Counted from the stretch's first letter, positions 1 to 6,608 are shown. The stretch: DNA of 12,048 nucleotides from an uncultured Dialister sp. (GCA_900547785.1 URIB01000024.1:1-12048); one strand, 5' to 3'. Notes: generated by a model not told the origin, from the letters alone. Numbers and translations are program-made.

Positions 1-3
1 GGA

Positions 4-40
4 GCAAAGCGACGCTGTAAAAGTGAGTGAGACGCTTTGC
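4..40. repeat. Inverted repeat, 8-bp arms
   Basis: Arms gcaaagcg (4-11) and cgctttgc (33-40) are exact reverse complements separated by 21 bases. It occupies the place taken by the first hairpin of repeat module A in other copies. It may therefore be a diverged hairpin of that module or the end of an element lying mostly outside the window. Confidence 0.45.
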
Positions 41-48
41 CTTGGCTA

Positions 49-90
49 AAGTGTCGGCGAAGCTGACGAAAGGAGCAAGTGTGAACAGAA
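49..90 (+). repeat. Repeat module A, copy 1 (partial)
   Basis: Shares aagtgtcggcgaagctgac and the following gaaaggagcaagtgtgaacag-type tail with the copies near 6135 and 6635. Only the second hairpin is kept: gtcggc (53-58), loop gaa, gctgac (62-67), with one G-T wobble in the stem. The CCCCG...CGGGG hairpin is missing. Confidence 0.7.
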
Positions 91-225
91 ATGGAAATAA
101 GTGTGAGCGAAACGCAAAAACAGGGAAATGATGGATATAGAATGAAAGAAAATAAAAGAAAAATAAATTGAAAATTTCTTTTATAACACAAAGTCATGAA
201 TTACCGGGCATCTATGCGAAATTAA

Positions 226-240
226 TATAATAGGGGGGGG
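226..240 (+). promoter_or_regulatory. Possible -10 element followed by G8 tract
   Basis: A perfect TATAAT lies at 226-231 and is followed after one A by eight G (233-240), where the start of transcription would fall. No good -35 hexamer stands 16-18 bases upstream (the sequence there is around ttaccggg), so the promoter call is tentative. It would give a leader of about 75 bases for the gene at 315. Confidence 0.35.
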
Positions 241-314
241 TAAAAACGGGCATAATTCAGATAGACATCCTCGTTCATTTTCTAAAGAAAATTTACAATA
301 AAGGAGTGAAAGCG

Positions 315-917
315 ATGAAAAAGAAGACACAGGCACTCTCACTTGTTTTGGCCGGACTATGTATTTTCGGCGCCGCGGCAGAAGCGCAAGCAGGATTCAG
401 CTTGGGAAAAGTCTTGGATCAGGTAGGCGTTATGGGCAGTAAGAAAAAAGAAAAGCCCGCAGCCGCTCCGGAAAGAAAGCAAGAGCAAAAAGGGGAAAAT
501 ATTCCTGAAGGGTATACGGAAAAAGGAATGGTGTATCGTGGCGGTTTCTGGTATGACCGTTCGACAGGAGCGCTGCTCAGCAGTGACCAAGTGGCGCTTC
601 GCAGACAAAAAGGAACGATGAATACCAAAGCCCAATGCGATTTACCGAAAGCAACGATTATTGTTTCCGAAGGCGATTTGAAAGTGCGCATTGAAAACGG
701 CATTATCATCGTATCGGGAAAGAAAGTACAGACCTGGGGCATGTCCGATGAAAACGGTGTGATTAATGTGGGGATCCCGGCGGAGGTAAAAGCGGGTGTA
801 GTCTGGCTGCGGAATGCTGACCACTATTTCACTTTTACCAAGACCGAAGAGGGCGGACCGGTGACATTGGTACGTCATGAAGGAAGTGCAAAAGGTTGGA
901 ATTCGGAAGAAATATAA
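315..917 (+). CDS. Secreted hypothetical protein with GFSLGKVLDQVGV mature N-terminus
   Basis: I do not recognise a family. I chose the ATG at 315 over the in-frame GTG at 306, because aaggag at 301-306 is correctly spaced (8 bases) for 315 and overlaps the GTG. This gives 200 residues. Residues 1-26 form a Sec signal peptide: lysines at 2-4, a hydrophobic core and an AQA cleavage site before Gly27. The mature protein opens with GFSLGKVLDQVGV, then a charged Lys/Glu/Pro linker (about 40-65) that looks disordered. An aromatic segment with FWYDRSTGALLSSDQ and a strand-rich C-terminal part follow. There is no lipobox Cys, no LPXTG sortase signal and no transmembrane anchor, so export to the periplasm or outside is expected. 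The next gene follows after 51 bases, has the same N-terminal motif and is probably co-transcribed. Confidence 0.85.
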   Translation: MKKKTQALSLVLAGLCIFGAAAEAQAGFSLGKVLDQVGVMGSKKKEKPAAAPERKQEQKGENIPEGYTEKGMVYRGGFWYDRSTGALLSSDQVALRRQKGTMNTKAQCDLPKATIIVSEGDLKVRIENGIIIVSGKKVQTWGMSDENGVINVGIPAEVKAGVVWLRNADHYFTFTKTEEGGPVTLVRHEGSAKGWNSEEI

Positions 918-968
918 CAGGAATTTATAAAAAATGAACGGGGAAGCAAAACTAAAGGAGGAAAACAA

Positions 969-1523
969 ATGAAAAAAAGTGTAATGGCTTTGATCGCGGC
1001 AGGACTTTTAGTAATGCCGCTTACGGGACAGGCAGGATTTAATCTCGGGAAAGTGCTTGATAAGGTAGGCGTGACCGCTCCGTCAGCACCGGCGGAAGAA
1101 AATCGCGGAACCGCACAGGGACCGGCGGCAGACCCCATTACCCAATCATCGGAAGAAGGAATCGGCGGATGGGTGCATTATAGCGGCGGCTCAAACAGCA
1201 TTGAAGGAGCGGATGTGTACCTGGTGGAAGGGCTCATGGTATCCAGTGATTATGAAGAACGCACGCCTAATGTCAATATCAATAAAAGAGGCGTTTACCT
1301 GGGAAAAACCGATGCAAACGGAGAATTTAAATTCGAAACCCCGGCGGATATTGAAATCTACGTCAGAGGAAATGGTCGTTTTGTAACGATTATTGTTTTT
1401 AAAGAAGGCATCGGCTTTGTTTACAAAGACGTTAAACTCAGCAACTTAGGCTACCATGAATTCTGGCTTTCGGAAAATGGAGAACGGGGTCAGCACTGCA
1501 CAAACTTCAATTTCCTTAAATAA
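969..1523 (+). CDS. Secreted protein with carboxypeptidase-regulatory-like beta domain
   Basis: 184 residues, with a strong ribosome binding site (aaaggagg) just upstream of the ATG. Residues 1-22 are a signal peptide with a GQA cleavage site before Gly23. The mature protein begins GFNLGKVLDKVGV, almost identical to the upstream gene's product. After an Ala/Pro/Glu-rich linker (about 36-60) comes a domain (about 62-165) with GWVHYSGGSNSIEGADVYLV, then GVYLGKTDANGEFKFETP and IEIYVRG. This pattern, a strand with 'G.V', a 'GA.V.L' strand and 'T.ANGEF.F', is that of the carboxypeptidase regulatory-like / transthyretin-like beta-sandwich, which usually serves binding or adhesion rather than catalysis. 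The domain assignment rests on motif reading only. A single Cys lies near the C-terminus. The gene is last in the two-gene unit and is followed by a terminator. Confidence 0.85.
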   Translation: MKKSVMALIAAGLLVMPLTGQAGFNLGKVLDKVGVTAPSAPAEENRGTAQGPAADPITQSSEEGIGGWVHYSGGSNSIEGADVYLVEGLMVSSDYEERTPNVNINKRGVYLGKTDANGEFKFETPADIEIYVRGNGRFVTIIVFKEGIGFVYKDVKLSNLGYHEFWLSENGERGQHCTNFNFLK

Positions 1524-1556
1524 CCAATGAATGTTTAGAAAACGAAACAAAAGAAA

Positions 1557-1595
1557 AGGCACAGGACGGGAAATTATTTTGCCCGTGCCTTTTTT
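1557..1595 (+). terminator. Rho-independent terminator after secreted pair
   Basis: Imperfect hairpin: aggcac (1557-1562) pairs with gtgcct (1585-1590) and ggg with ccc inside it, with a short bulge on the left arm. It is followed by five or more T (1591-1595). It ends the transcription unit of the two secreted proteins. Confidence 0.75.
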
Positions 1596-1608
1596 GTGTA
1601 CATGAATT

Positions 1609-1688
1609 TCTATCGCTCCGCAAACCCGGCGCTTCTTCCATCAAGTGAGATTGTTATACCAAAGAAAAAGAAATTATAGTTTTTATCT
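1609..1688 (+). repeat. Module B, degenerate relic
   Basis: The segment tctatcgctccgcaaa...ggcgcttcttcc resembles ctatcgcctcgcaaggctcggcacttcc of the intact copies. It is followed after a gap by aaagaaattatagttttta, shared with the copies near 2085 and 6411. Both inverted arms are gone, so this is an old, partly deleted copy. Confidence 0.5.
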
Positions 1689-1767
1689 GAAAATAAAAAT
1701 AGGAAAATGAATCGTATAAAAAAGCTGTCCCACGTGTTTTGTCGCAAAAGGAAAGAATAAGAAACGT

Positions 1768-1830
1768 AAGCCGTCCCCGGACACGGGGAAGGTGTCAACC
1801 GACAGGTTGACGAAAGGGGCAAGTGTGAGT
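1768..1830 (+). repeat. Repeat module A, copy 2
   Basis: Full double-hairpin copy. Hairpin 1: ccccg (1775-1779), loop gaca, cgggg (1784-1788). Hairpin 2: gtcaacc (1794-1800), loop gaca, ggttgac (1805-1811), perfect over 7 bp. The tail gaaaggggcaagtgtgag follows. It ends about 70 bases before the left end of module B copy 1. Confidence 0.85.
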
Positions 1831-1898
1831 AAACATGAAAGAACGAAAATAAGTGTGAGTAGATATGCCAGAAAGGGTTTTATAGAGCAATATTAATA

Positions 1899-2214
1899 CC
1901 TGCCTGTCATTCTTGAACGGTCGTAAAAAGCGGTCGGGAATAAAAGTATGGGGGAGAGTGAAGAATCTGGCAAAGGTTGCAAGATTTAACGGTTCTGAGC
2001 TGTGTACGCACGCATGCCCCTATCGCCTCGCAAGGCTCGGCACTTCCCTCCGCTTGCGGGGGAAGCAACGGCTAAGGAAGAAAGAAATTATAGTTTTTAT
2101 GATTTAAATGCGCGTTTTCCGATACCCTATGCCGGATTCTTCGCTAAGAGTCAGATTATGTTTTTTCTTCTATCATCATTCCTACTCTGCCCGCCGCTCA
2201 AGAATGACGGCAGG
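1899..2214 (+). repeat. Module B, complete copy 1 with inverted arms
   Basis: The left end (1899-1920) contains gtcattcttgaacgg and the right end (2194-2214) ccgctcaagaatgacgg. The two are near-perfect inverted repeats of each other, with cctgcc/ggcagg outside them. A second inverted pair lies further in: agtgaagaatctggcaaagg near 1957-1976 against cctatgccggattcttcgct near 2126-2145. The centre holds a GC-rich hairpin (cttccctccgc/gcgggggaag, about 2043-2067) and the AT-rich aaagaaattatagttttta. No transposase is encoded. Architecture and size are those of a MITE-like or long-hairpin element. Confidence 0.75.
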
Positions 2215-2277
2215 AGTGAATTGCACTTTCCAACGGTATAAAATGATTTCTTATATAAAATAAAGAATAGGGAACTT

Positions 2278-2340
2278 AAGCTGTCCCCGCTTGTCGGGGC
2301 AAGTGTCAACCGTCAGGTTGACGAAAGGGGCAAGTGTGAG
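2278..2340 (+). repeat. Repeat module A, copy 3
   Basis: Hairpin 1 is ccccg (2285-2289), loop cttgt, cgggg (2295-2299). Hairpin 2 is gtcaacc (2305-2311), loop gtca, ggttgac (2316-2322). Loops differ from copy 2 while both stems are kept. It lies 64 bases downstream of module B copy 1, the same arrangement as at 5920-5987 and 6544-6609. Confidence 0.85.
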
Positions 2341-2427
2341 CAGAAACGGAAAAGTGACGGCGGGAATGGATTGTATTTGGCAGATGGAATTTTCAGGGTT
2401 AGAAAAAAATTAAAGTTTATTTTTCTA

Positions 2428-2456
2428 TTGCATATTTTTGGCAAGGGTCGTATAAT
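2428..2456 (+). promoter_or_regulatory. Sigma70-type promoter of riboswitch-AGCS unit
   Basis: A perfect -10 TATAAT at 2451-2456 has TTGCAT at 2428-2433 with 17-base spacing as a partial -35. Transcription would start near 2463, about 20 bases before the riboswitch, giving a leader of about 300 bases ahead of the symporter start. Confidence 0.65.
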
Positions 2457-2482
2457 TTAATCCATAAATTCATATAGGTGGA

Positions 2483-2655
2483 TGATGCATATAGGAGAAA
2501 GCCCCGGGCTTACCGTAGGAGTAAAACTCTCAGGTGTTCCTTTCGGAACGGTACCATATGCGGACACACTCTGGAGAGTTCCGCAGGTTTTTCTGACGGA
2601 CGCCGAAGGTGTAAGGACGGAAGTCCCAATCTCTCAGGCAAAAGGACAGAGCATA
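2483..2655 (+). ncRNA. Tandem glycine riboswitch
   Basis: Two aptamers can be read. Aptamer II (about 2569-2652) is textbook: ctctggagag at its start, CCGAAGGTGTAA (2603-2614), then ctctcaggcaaaaggacag, with P1 formed by ctctg (2569-2573) and cagag (2647-2651). Aptamer I (about 2487-2561) has P1 gcatat (2487-2492) with atatgc (2556-2561), ggaga, a variant core accgtaggagtaa where CCGAAGG would be usual, then actctcaggt and a perfect gttcc/ggaac hairpin. In this class both aptamers bind glycine and control downstream genes. Here the target is a sodium:alanine/glycine symporter, and a terminator hairpin follows at 2699, so transcriptional control is likely. Whether glycine turns expression on or off cannot be read with certainty. 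Confidence 0.93.
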
Positions 2656-2698
2656 AAGAACATGATTTTTTGTATTTCATGCTTCCCTTTATCTATTT

Positions 2699-2735
2699 CC
2701 GGCTCCGGAGTTTCGGCTTTGTGAGCCGGCTTTTT
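2699..2735 (+). terminator. Riboswitch expression-platform terminator
   Basis: Perfect 7-bp stem ccggctc (2699-2705) / gagccgg (2723-2729) followed by c and five T (2731-2735). It lies between the second glycine aptamer and the ribosome binding site of the symporter, so it is most likely the regulated (attenuation) terminator of the riboswitch. Confidence 0.8.
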
Positions 2736-2760
2736 ATTTCTGATTTTAAGGGAGGATGTT

Positions 2761-4128
2761 ATGGATTTTATTGCATTGTTGAATGAGATTGACAGCTTCA
2801 TTTGGGGGCCGCCCCTTTTGATTCTTCTGGTAGGGACGGGGATTTTGCTGACAATCCGCTTGAATTTGCTGCAGGTTTTCAAGTTGCCTAAGGCGATGAG
2901 TCTTATATTTAAAGCGAAAAATGCGGGGAGCGGAGATATTGACAGTTTCAAGGCTCTTTGCACGGCGCTTTCCGCCACGGTGGGGACAGGAAATATCGTC
3001 GGTGTGGCGACAGCCATCCATGCCGGCGGACCGGGAGCGATTTTTTGGATGTGGATCGCCGCTTTTTTCGGAATGGCAACGAAGTATGCGGAAGGTCTTT
3101 TGGCGGTCAAATACCGTGAAACCGATGAAAAAGGCGAAATCGCCGGCGGACCGATGTATTACATCAAAAACGGAATGGGTGAGAAATATAAATGGCTGGG
3201 TACGCTCTTTGCCGTTTTCGGGGTCGGTGTGGCGTATTTCGGTATCGGTACGTTTGCCCAGGTGAATGCGATTGTAGATATTACCAAAATGACACTCGGT
3301 GTCGATCCCATGTGGACAGGGGCGGTGTTGACCATTTTTGTGGCGGCGATTACCCTTGGCGGACTTCAGTCCATCGCATCCGCGGCCAGTAAGATCGTAC
3401 CCGCCATGGCGGTGATTTATTTCCTTTCCACCATCGGGATTCTGATTGTATTTGCCGATCAGGTGCCGGCGGCGGTGATGATGATTATAGAAAGCGCCTT
3501 CAATCCCACGGCGGCGGCAGGCGGATTCCTCGGAGCAACGGTGATGATGGCGATCCGTAACGGTGTGGCGAGAGGCGTATTTTCCAATGAATCCGGTCTG
3601 GGTTCGGCACCGATTGTGGCGGCGGCGGCAAAAACGAAATGGCCGGCGGAACAGGGGCTGATTTCCATGACGGGGACGTTCATTGATACGATTATTATTT
3701 GTACATTGACGGGATTGACTTTGGTCGTGACCGGCGCGTGGTGCGGTCTTGAAAACGGAGCGGCGCTTACCAATATGGCATTTACCTCCGCATTCCCCGT
3801 ATTCGGCGGATATATGCTCATGGTGGGCCTTGTATTGTTTGCATTCACCACCATTCTCGGCTGGAACTATTACGGAGAACGCTGCATGATTTACCTGACG
3901 GGCGTGAAAGGCGTTCTTCCCTATCGTGTGATTTTCATTCTTCTCATTGCCAGCGGCGCGTTCCTGAAACTGGAAGCGATTTGGATTTTGGCGGATATCG
4001 TCAACGGTCTTATGGCCGTTCCGAACTTGATTGCCCTTCTCTTCCTCTCCAGTGTCTGTGTGAAAGAAACGAAGAAATATATGGATCATCTGAAAACCGG
4101 AAAAAGCTATGAAGAATATGAAGATTAA
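2761..4128 (+). CDS. Sodium:alanine/glycine symporter (AGCS family)
   Basis: 455 residues, the usual length for the family. It is an integral membrane protein with about ten or eleven hydrophobic segments that should take up glycine and/or alanine with Na+. Family marks: SATVGTGNIVGVATAIHAGG (71-90), which contains the conserved GTGNIVGVA loop, AGGPMYYI (128-135), and GVFSNESGLGSAPIVAAAA (272-290), the most conserved stretch of AGCS proteins. The start is firm: aagggagg lies about 6 bases before the ATG. It stands alone after a tandem glycine riboswitch, which supports glycine as the main substrate, and ends in a terminator at 4154. AlsT/DagA/GlyP are names used in this family; I cannot tell which applies here. 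Confidence 0.95.
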   Translation: MDFIALLNEIDSFIWGPPLLILLVGTGILLTIRLNLLQVFKLPKAMSLIFKAKNAGSGDIDSFKALCTALSATVGTGNIVGVATAIHAGGPGAIFWMWIAAFFGMATKYAEGLLAVKYRETDEKGEIAGGPMYYIKNGMGEKYKWLGTLFAVFGVGVAYFGIGTFAQVNAIVDITKMTLGVDPMWTGAVLTIFVAAITLGGLQSIASAASKIVPAMAVIYFLSTIGILIVFADQVPAAVMMIIESAFNPTAAAGGFLGATVMMAIRNGVARGVFSNESGLGSAPIVAAAAKTKWPAEQGLISMTGTFIDTIIICTLTGLTLVVTGAWCGLENGAALTNMAFTSAFPVFGGYMLMVGLVLFAFTTILGWNYYGERCMIYLTGVKGVLPYRVIFILLIASGAFLKLEAIWILADIVNGLMAVPNLIALLFLSSVCVKETKKYMDHLKTGKSYEEYED

Positions 4129-4153
4129 TTCGTAAATATAGATACGGACAGAT

Positions 4154-4184
4154 AACCGTTACCTGAAAAGGTGACGGTTTTTTT
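4154..4184 (+). terminator. Terminator of AGCS symporter gene
   Basis: Stem aaccgttacct (4154-4164), GAAA tetraloop, aggtgacggtt (4169-4179), with one G-T wobble, followed by a run of T to 4184. Confidence 0.9.
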
Positions 4185-4190
4185 GTGGAG

Positions 4191-4223
4191 AAATAAAAAA
4201 CACTCCGGCAGAAAGGAGTGTTT
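4191..4223 (-). terminator. Terminator of SLC13-type symporter gene
   Basis: Read on the minus strand: aaacactcc, an 8-base loop, ggagtgttt, then a T-rich tract (complement of 4191-4200). It lies 14 bases after the stop of the convergent gene and back to back with the AGCS terminator. Confidence 0.85.
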
Positions 4224-4236
4224 GCAGGACATATAA

Positions 4237-5646
4237 TTACCAACCGTTGAAAAGAGGAACATATTTCATGAAAAGGAAACAAGTGCAGGTGACGGTCAGC
4301 CATGTGATCAGTGTCAGTTTCAGCCCCTCTTTCATTTGCGCGGAAGCATTGAGTCCGTAACCGACGGGAATGGCTCTTGTGCTGACGGGCAGAACATAAG
4401 CACAGCAGGAAGAAACCACGGCGGCGAGCAAATACGGGAAAGGAGCGATTCCCAAGGCATCGGTAATGCCGAGAATGACAGGGACACTGATGGATACGGC
4501 GGCGGTATTGCTCGAAAGCTCCGTCATGGAAACGGAGAAGAAACAGAACGCGGCCATGAGGAAAATCCCGTCCCGGAGCGGATAACGGGCGATGAGCGAC
4601 GCCATTTGCGTTACCGCCTCCGTTTCAATGACAAGGCGTCCCAAGGCAAGACCGCTGGCAAAAAGGAAAATCATACCCCACATGACGTGGCTTTCCGCAT
4701 ATTTCCATGTCAGCATGACTTTTCCGTTCTCATCTTTAAGGAAGAACATGAGAAGCCCGCAGAAAAAGAAAATATAAGCCGGTTTCATGGCGGGGAGAAG
4801 ATCCGCGAACAGCGGACGGACAAAAGCCAGGGTGGTGGAAAGAATGAAAAGAGCAAGCCCTATTTTTTCGCCCCGTTTCATTTGACCGAACGATTGATAC
4901 ATGGAGAGGAAATACTCTTTTGTTCCTGCCAGATATTTCACGGGCACGGGAAGAAACCACAGGAAAATCAGATTCACTATAAAAATTACGGACAGAACGG
5001 GAAGAAAACGGATCACCCAGTCATAGTACATAAATTCCTGTCCCGACAGTTTTTCGAAATAAGAAATCGCCACCAGATTCGCCGAACTGCCGATAGGAGA
5101 ACCGAGACCGCCGATACCGCTCCCCCAACCGATGGCGAGAAGAATGGGGATGGCAGTTTTGCTTTTTTCAATGTCCGTCTCTCCCACAAATTTCAGCATG
5201 GAAATGGCAATCGGGCAGAAAATCGAAGCGACCACCACATTGGGAAGAAAAATGGAAAGAACAGTGGAAGCAAAAAACCAGACAAAAACCTGGTTTTTCA
5301 TGGACGTTCCGATAAAGCAGAGCGCTTTGACGGAAATCCGCCGGTCCAGTTTCGTTGTCGTCCAGGTTTGGCAAATTAAATCGGAACCGAGAAGAAGAAC
5401 CGCAATTTCCGAAAAATATTGACTGAGCACATGAGCGCCCGGAATGAGATCGAAAAAAGAATTGACCACGATCGGCACAAAGGAAGTCACATAAATCGAG
5501 CAGGGACGGAAAATCCACCAGAGTGCCATCCAGACAGCCGTAGCCAGCGCCGCCGCCGCTTTAAAAGTGAAAACGGGCTGTAAAAGAAAAAGCGCCGCCG
5601 CAAAAGCCAGCGGCCCGGAAAGTAAAGAAAGATGTTTCGTCATCAT
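4237..5646 (-). CDS. SLC13/DASS-family anion:sodium symporter
   Basis: 469 residues with many membrane segments; family proteins carry dicarboxylates, citrate or sulfate with Na+. The C-terminal half has the family's MTELSSNTAAVSISVPV (374-390) with the SNT motif of the second hairpin and Na+ site. The first half has GIGGLGSPIGSSANLVAISY (177-196), equivalent to the family's G..GT..G.P.N loop. The repeat-related pseudo-symmetric loop LPVSTRAIPVGYG lies at 419-431. The N-terminal SNT position seems to read LPNVVVASIF (134-143), so one canonical SNT is not kept. The start is either of two adjacent ATG codons (5646 or 5643), with aaagagg just upstream. There is no partner gene to point to a substrate, so this stays open. 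The gene reads out of repeat block 2; I see no clear promoter between them. Confidence 0.88.
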   Translation of the reverse strand: MMTKHLSLLSGPLAFAAALFLLQPVFTFKAAAALATAVWMALWWIFRPCSIYVTSFVPIVVNSFFDLIPGAHVLSQYFSEIAVLLLGSDLICQTWTTTKLDRRISVKALCFIGTSMKNQVFVWFFASTVLSIFLPNVVVASIFCPIAISMLKFVGETDIEKSKTAIPILLAIGWGSGIGGLGSPIGSSANLVAISYFEKLSGQEFMYYDWVIRFLPVLSVIFIVNLIFLWFLPVPVKYLAGTKEYFLSMYQSFGQMKRGEKIGLALFILSTTLAFVRPLFADLLPAMKPAYIFFFCGLLMFFLKDENGKVMLTWKYAESHVMWGMIFLFASGLALGRLVIETEAVTQMASLIARYPLRDGIFLMAAFCFFSVSMTELSSNTAAVSISVPVILGITDALGIAPFPYLLAAVVSSCCAYVLPVSTRAIPVGYGLNASAQMKEGLKLTLITWLTVTCTCFLFMKYVPLFNGW

Positions 5647-5698
5647 GCATCCTCTTTCTGATAAAAGAAAAATAAAGATGAGTCATACCTGCAAATGA

Positions 5699-5920
5699 TT
5701 CTGACCTGTGTACTCAAGCATGCCCCTATCGCCTCGCAGGCTCGGCACTTCCCTCCGCGTTCGGGGGAAGCTGACGCTAAGGAAAAAAGAAATATAGTTT
5801 TTATTATTTAAATACACTTTTAGCGATTAACCTATGCCGGATTCTTCGCTAAGAGTCATAGTATGTTCTTTTCTCTTAATTACCATTTCGGATCTGCCCG
5901 CCGCTCAAGAATGACGGCAC
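5699..5920 (+). repeat. Module B, copy 2, left arm missing
   Basis: Starts at ttctgacctgtgtact and matches copy 1 from 1993 and copy 3 from 6319 through the GC-rich centre (cttccctccgcgttcggggg), the AT-rich part, cctatgccggattcttcgct and the right end ccgctcaagaatgacggca. The left inverted arm present in the other two copies is absent. Confidence 0.8.
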
Positions 5921-5986
5921 GAGTGAATTGCGTTTTCGAGAGACGGTAAATGACTTTTCGCCTAAGAAGAAAAGTATACGAAACGC

Positions 5987-6048
5987 AAGCCGTCCCCGGA
6001 CACGGGGACGGTGTCAACCGACAGGTTGACGGAAGGGGCAAGTTGGAG
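5987..6048 (+). repeat. Repeat module A, copy 4
   Basis: Hairpin 1 is ccccg (5994-5998), gaca, cgggg (6003-6007). Hairpin 2 is gtcaacc (6013-6019), gaca, ggttgac (6024-6030). The tail is ggaaggggcaagttggag. Confidence 0.85.
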
Positions 6049-6115
6049 CAGAAGCGAAAGAATAGAAATAAGTGTAAGTAAAACCGGAAAAATATTGAAA
6101 TGACTCATATAAAAA

Positions 6116-6171
6116 GCTGTCCCCGACTATGGGAAGGTGTCGGCGAAGCCGACGGAAGGGGCAAGTGTGAG
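6116..6171 (+). repeat. Repeat module A, copy 5
   Basis: Hairpin 1 is weakened to ccc/ggg around gactat. Hairpin 2 is perfect but with a different sequence: gtcggc (6139-6144), gaa, gccgac (6148-6153). The tail gcaagtgtgagcag matches copies 1-3. Module B copy 3 starts about 40 bases downstream, as module B copy 1 does after module A copy 2. Confidence 0.8.
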
Positions 6172-6211
6172 CAGACATAAAAAATGATTTCCTACAGAGC
6201 GGCATTAAACG

Positions 6212-6544
6212 CCCGCCCGTCATTCTTGAACGGTTATAAAAACCGCTATGACTGTCATGTAATAAAAGGAGATTGACTCAGAGTGAAGAATCCGGGCAAA
6301 GGATAGGAGTATTACATATTCTGACCTGTGTACGCACCCTTGCCCCTATCGCCTCGCAGGCTCGGCACTTCCCTCCGGGTGCGGGGGGGGGGAAGCTGAC
6401 GCTAAGGAAGAAAGAAATTATAGTTTTTATTATTTAAATACGCTTTTAGCGATTATCCTATGCCGGATTCTTCGCTAAGAGTCATAGTATATTCTTTTCT
6501 CTTATTAATATTCAGTTCTGCCTGCCGCTCAAGAATGACGGCAG
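6212..6544 (+). repeat. Module B, complete copy 3 with inverted arms
   Basis: The left end cccgcccgtcattcttgaac (from 6212) is inverse to the right end gctcaagaatgacggcag (to 6544). The inner pair is agagtgaagaatccggg near 6280 against cctatgccggattcttcgct near 6458. The centre contains a run of ten G (6373-6382) where the other copies have five. No protein is encoded. Confidence 0.78.
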
Positions 6545-6608
6545 AAGTGAAATGCGTTTTGCAAATGAAATTGAATGGAAGTTGTCACAAAAGAAAGAAT
6601 ATCAATCG

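Larger units (their letters stand above)
1..314. other. Gene-free leader upstream of secreted-protein pair
   Basis: No convincing coding region is seen here. The stretch starts with an 8-bp perfect inverted repeat (gcaaagcg 4-11, cgctttgc 33-40), followed by a partial copy of repeat module A (about 49-90) and its AT-rich tail with aataagtgtgag. From about 130 to 300 the DNA is A-rich on the top strand. It holds a TATAAT hexamer at 226-231 directly followed by eight G residues, then the ribosome binding site of the first gene at 301-306. Transcription of the first gene probably starts in this region. Confidence 0.6.
1524..2427. other. Gene-free repeat block 1
   Basis: Short open frames exist here, but none has a convincing ribosome binding site and protein-like composition, and they overlap copies of the same DNA repeats found at 5690-6710. 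Contents in order: terminator of the upstream unit, degenerate module B (about 1609-1688), module A copy 2, complete module B copy 1, module A copy 3, then AT-rich DNA leading to the riboswitch promoter. I read this as non-coding. Confidence 0.7.

Noticed and set aside
2002..2241. Small open frames in the repeat blocks (for example 1913-2107, 2002-2241, 6460-6684)
   Set aside because: They cover repeat DNA, have no ribosome site, and the frames are not preserved between repeat copies.
2478..2786. Open frames running through the glycine riboswitch
   Set aside because: The sequence is explained base by base by aptamer motifs and the terminator; a protein-coding role is not needed.
2746..4089. 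A 447-codon open frame antisense to the AGCS symporter gene
   Set aside because: Its composition (His, Arg, Asn, Gln-rich, no domain pattern) is that of a shadow frame, and the opposite strand has an unmistakable AGCS transporter with riboswitch and ribosome site.
4336..5379. A 347-codon open frame antisense to the SLC13-type gene
   Set aside because: Low-complexity charged sequence without ribosome site; the minus strand carries membrane segments and family motifs.
1899..6544. Repeats as a CRISPR array
   Set aside because: The units are long, irregularly spaced, internally inverted and separated by genes; there are no short equal repeats with unique spacers and no cas genes.
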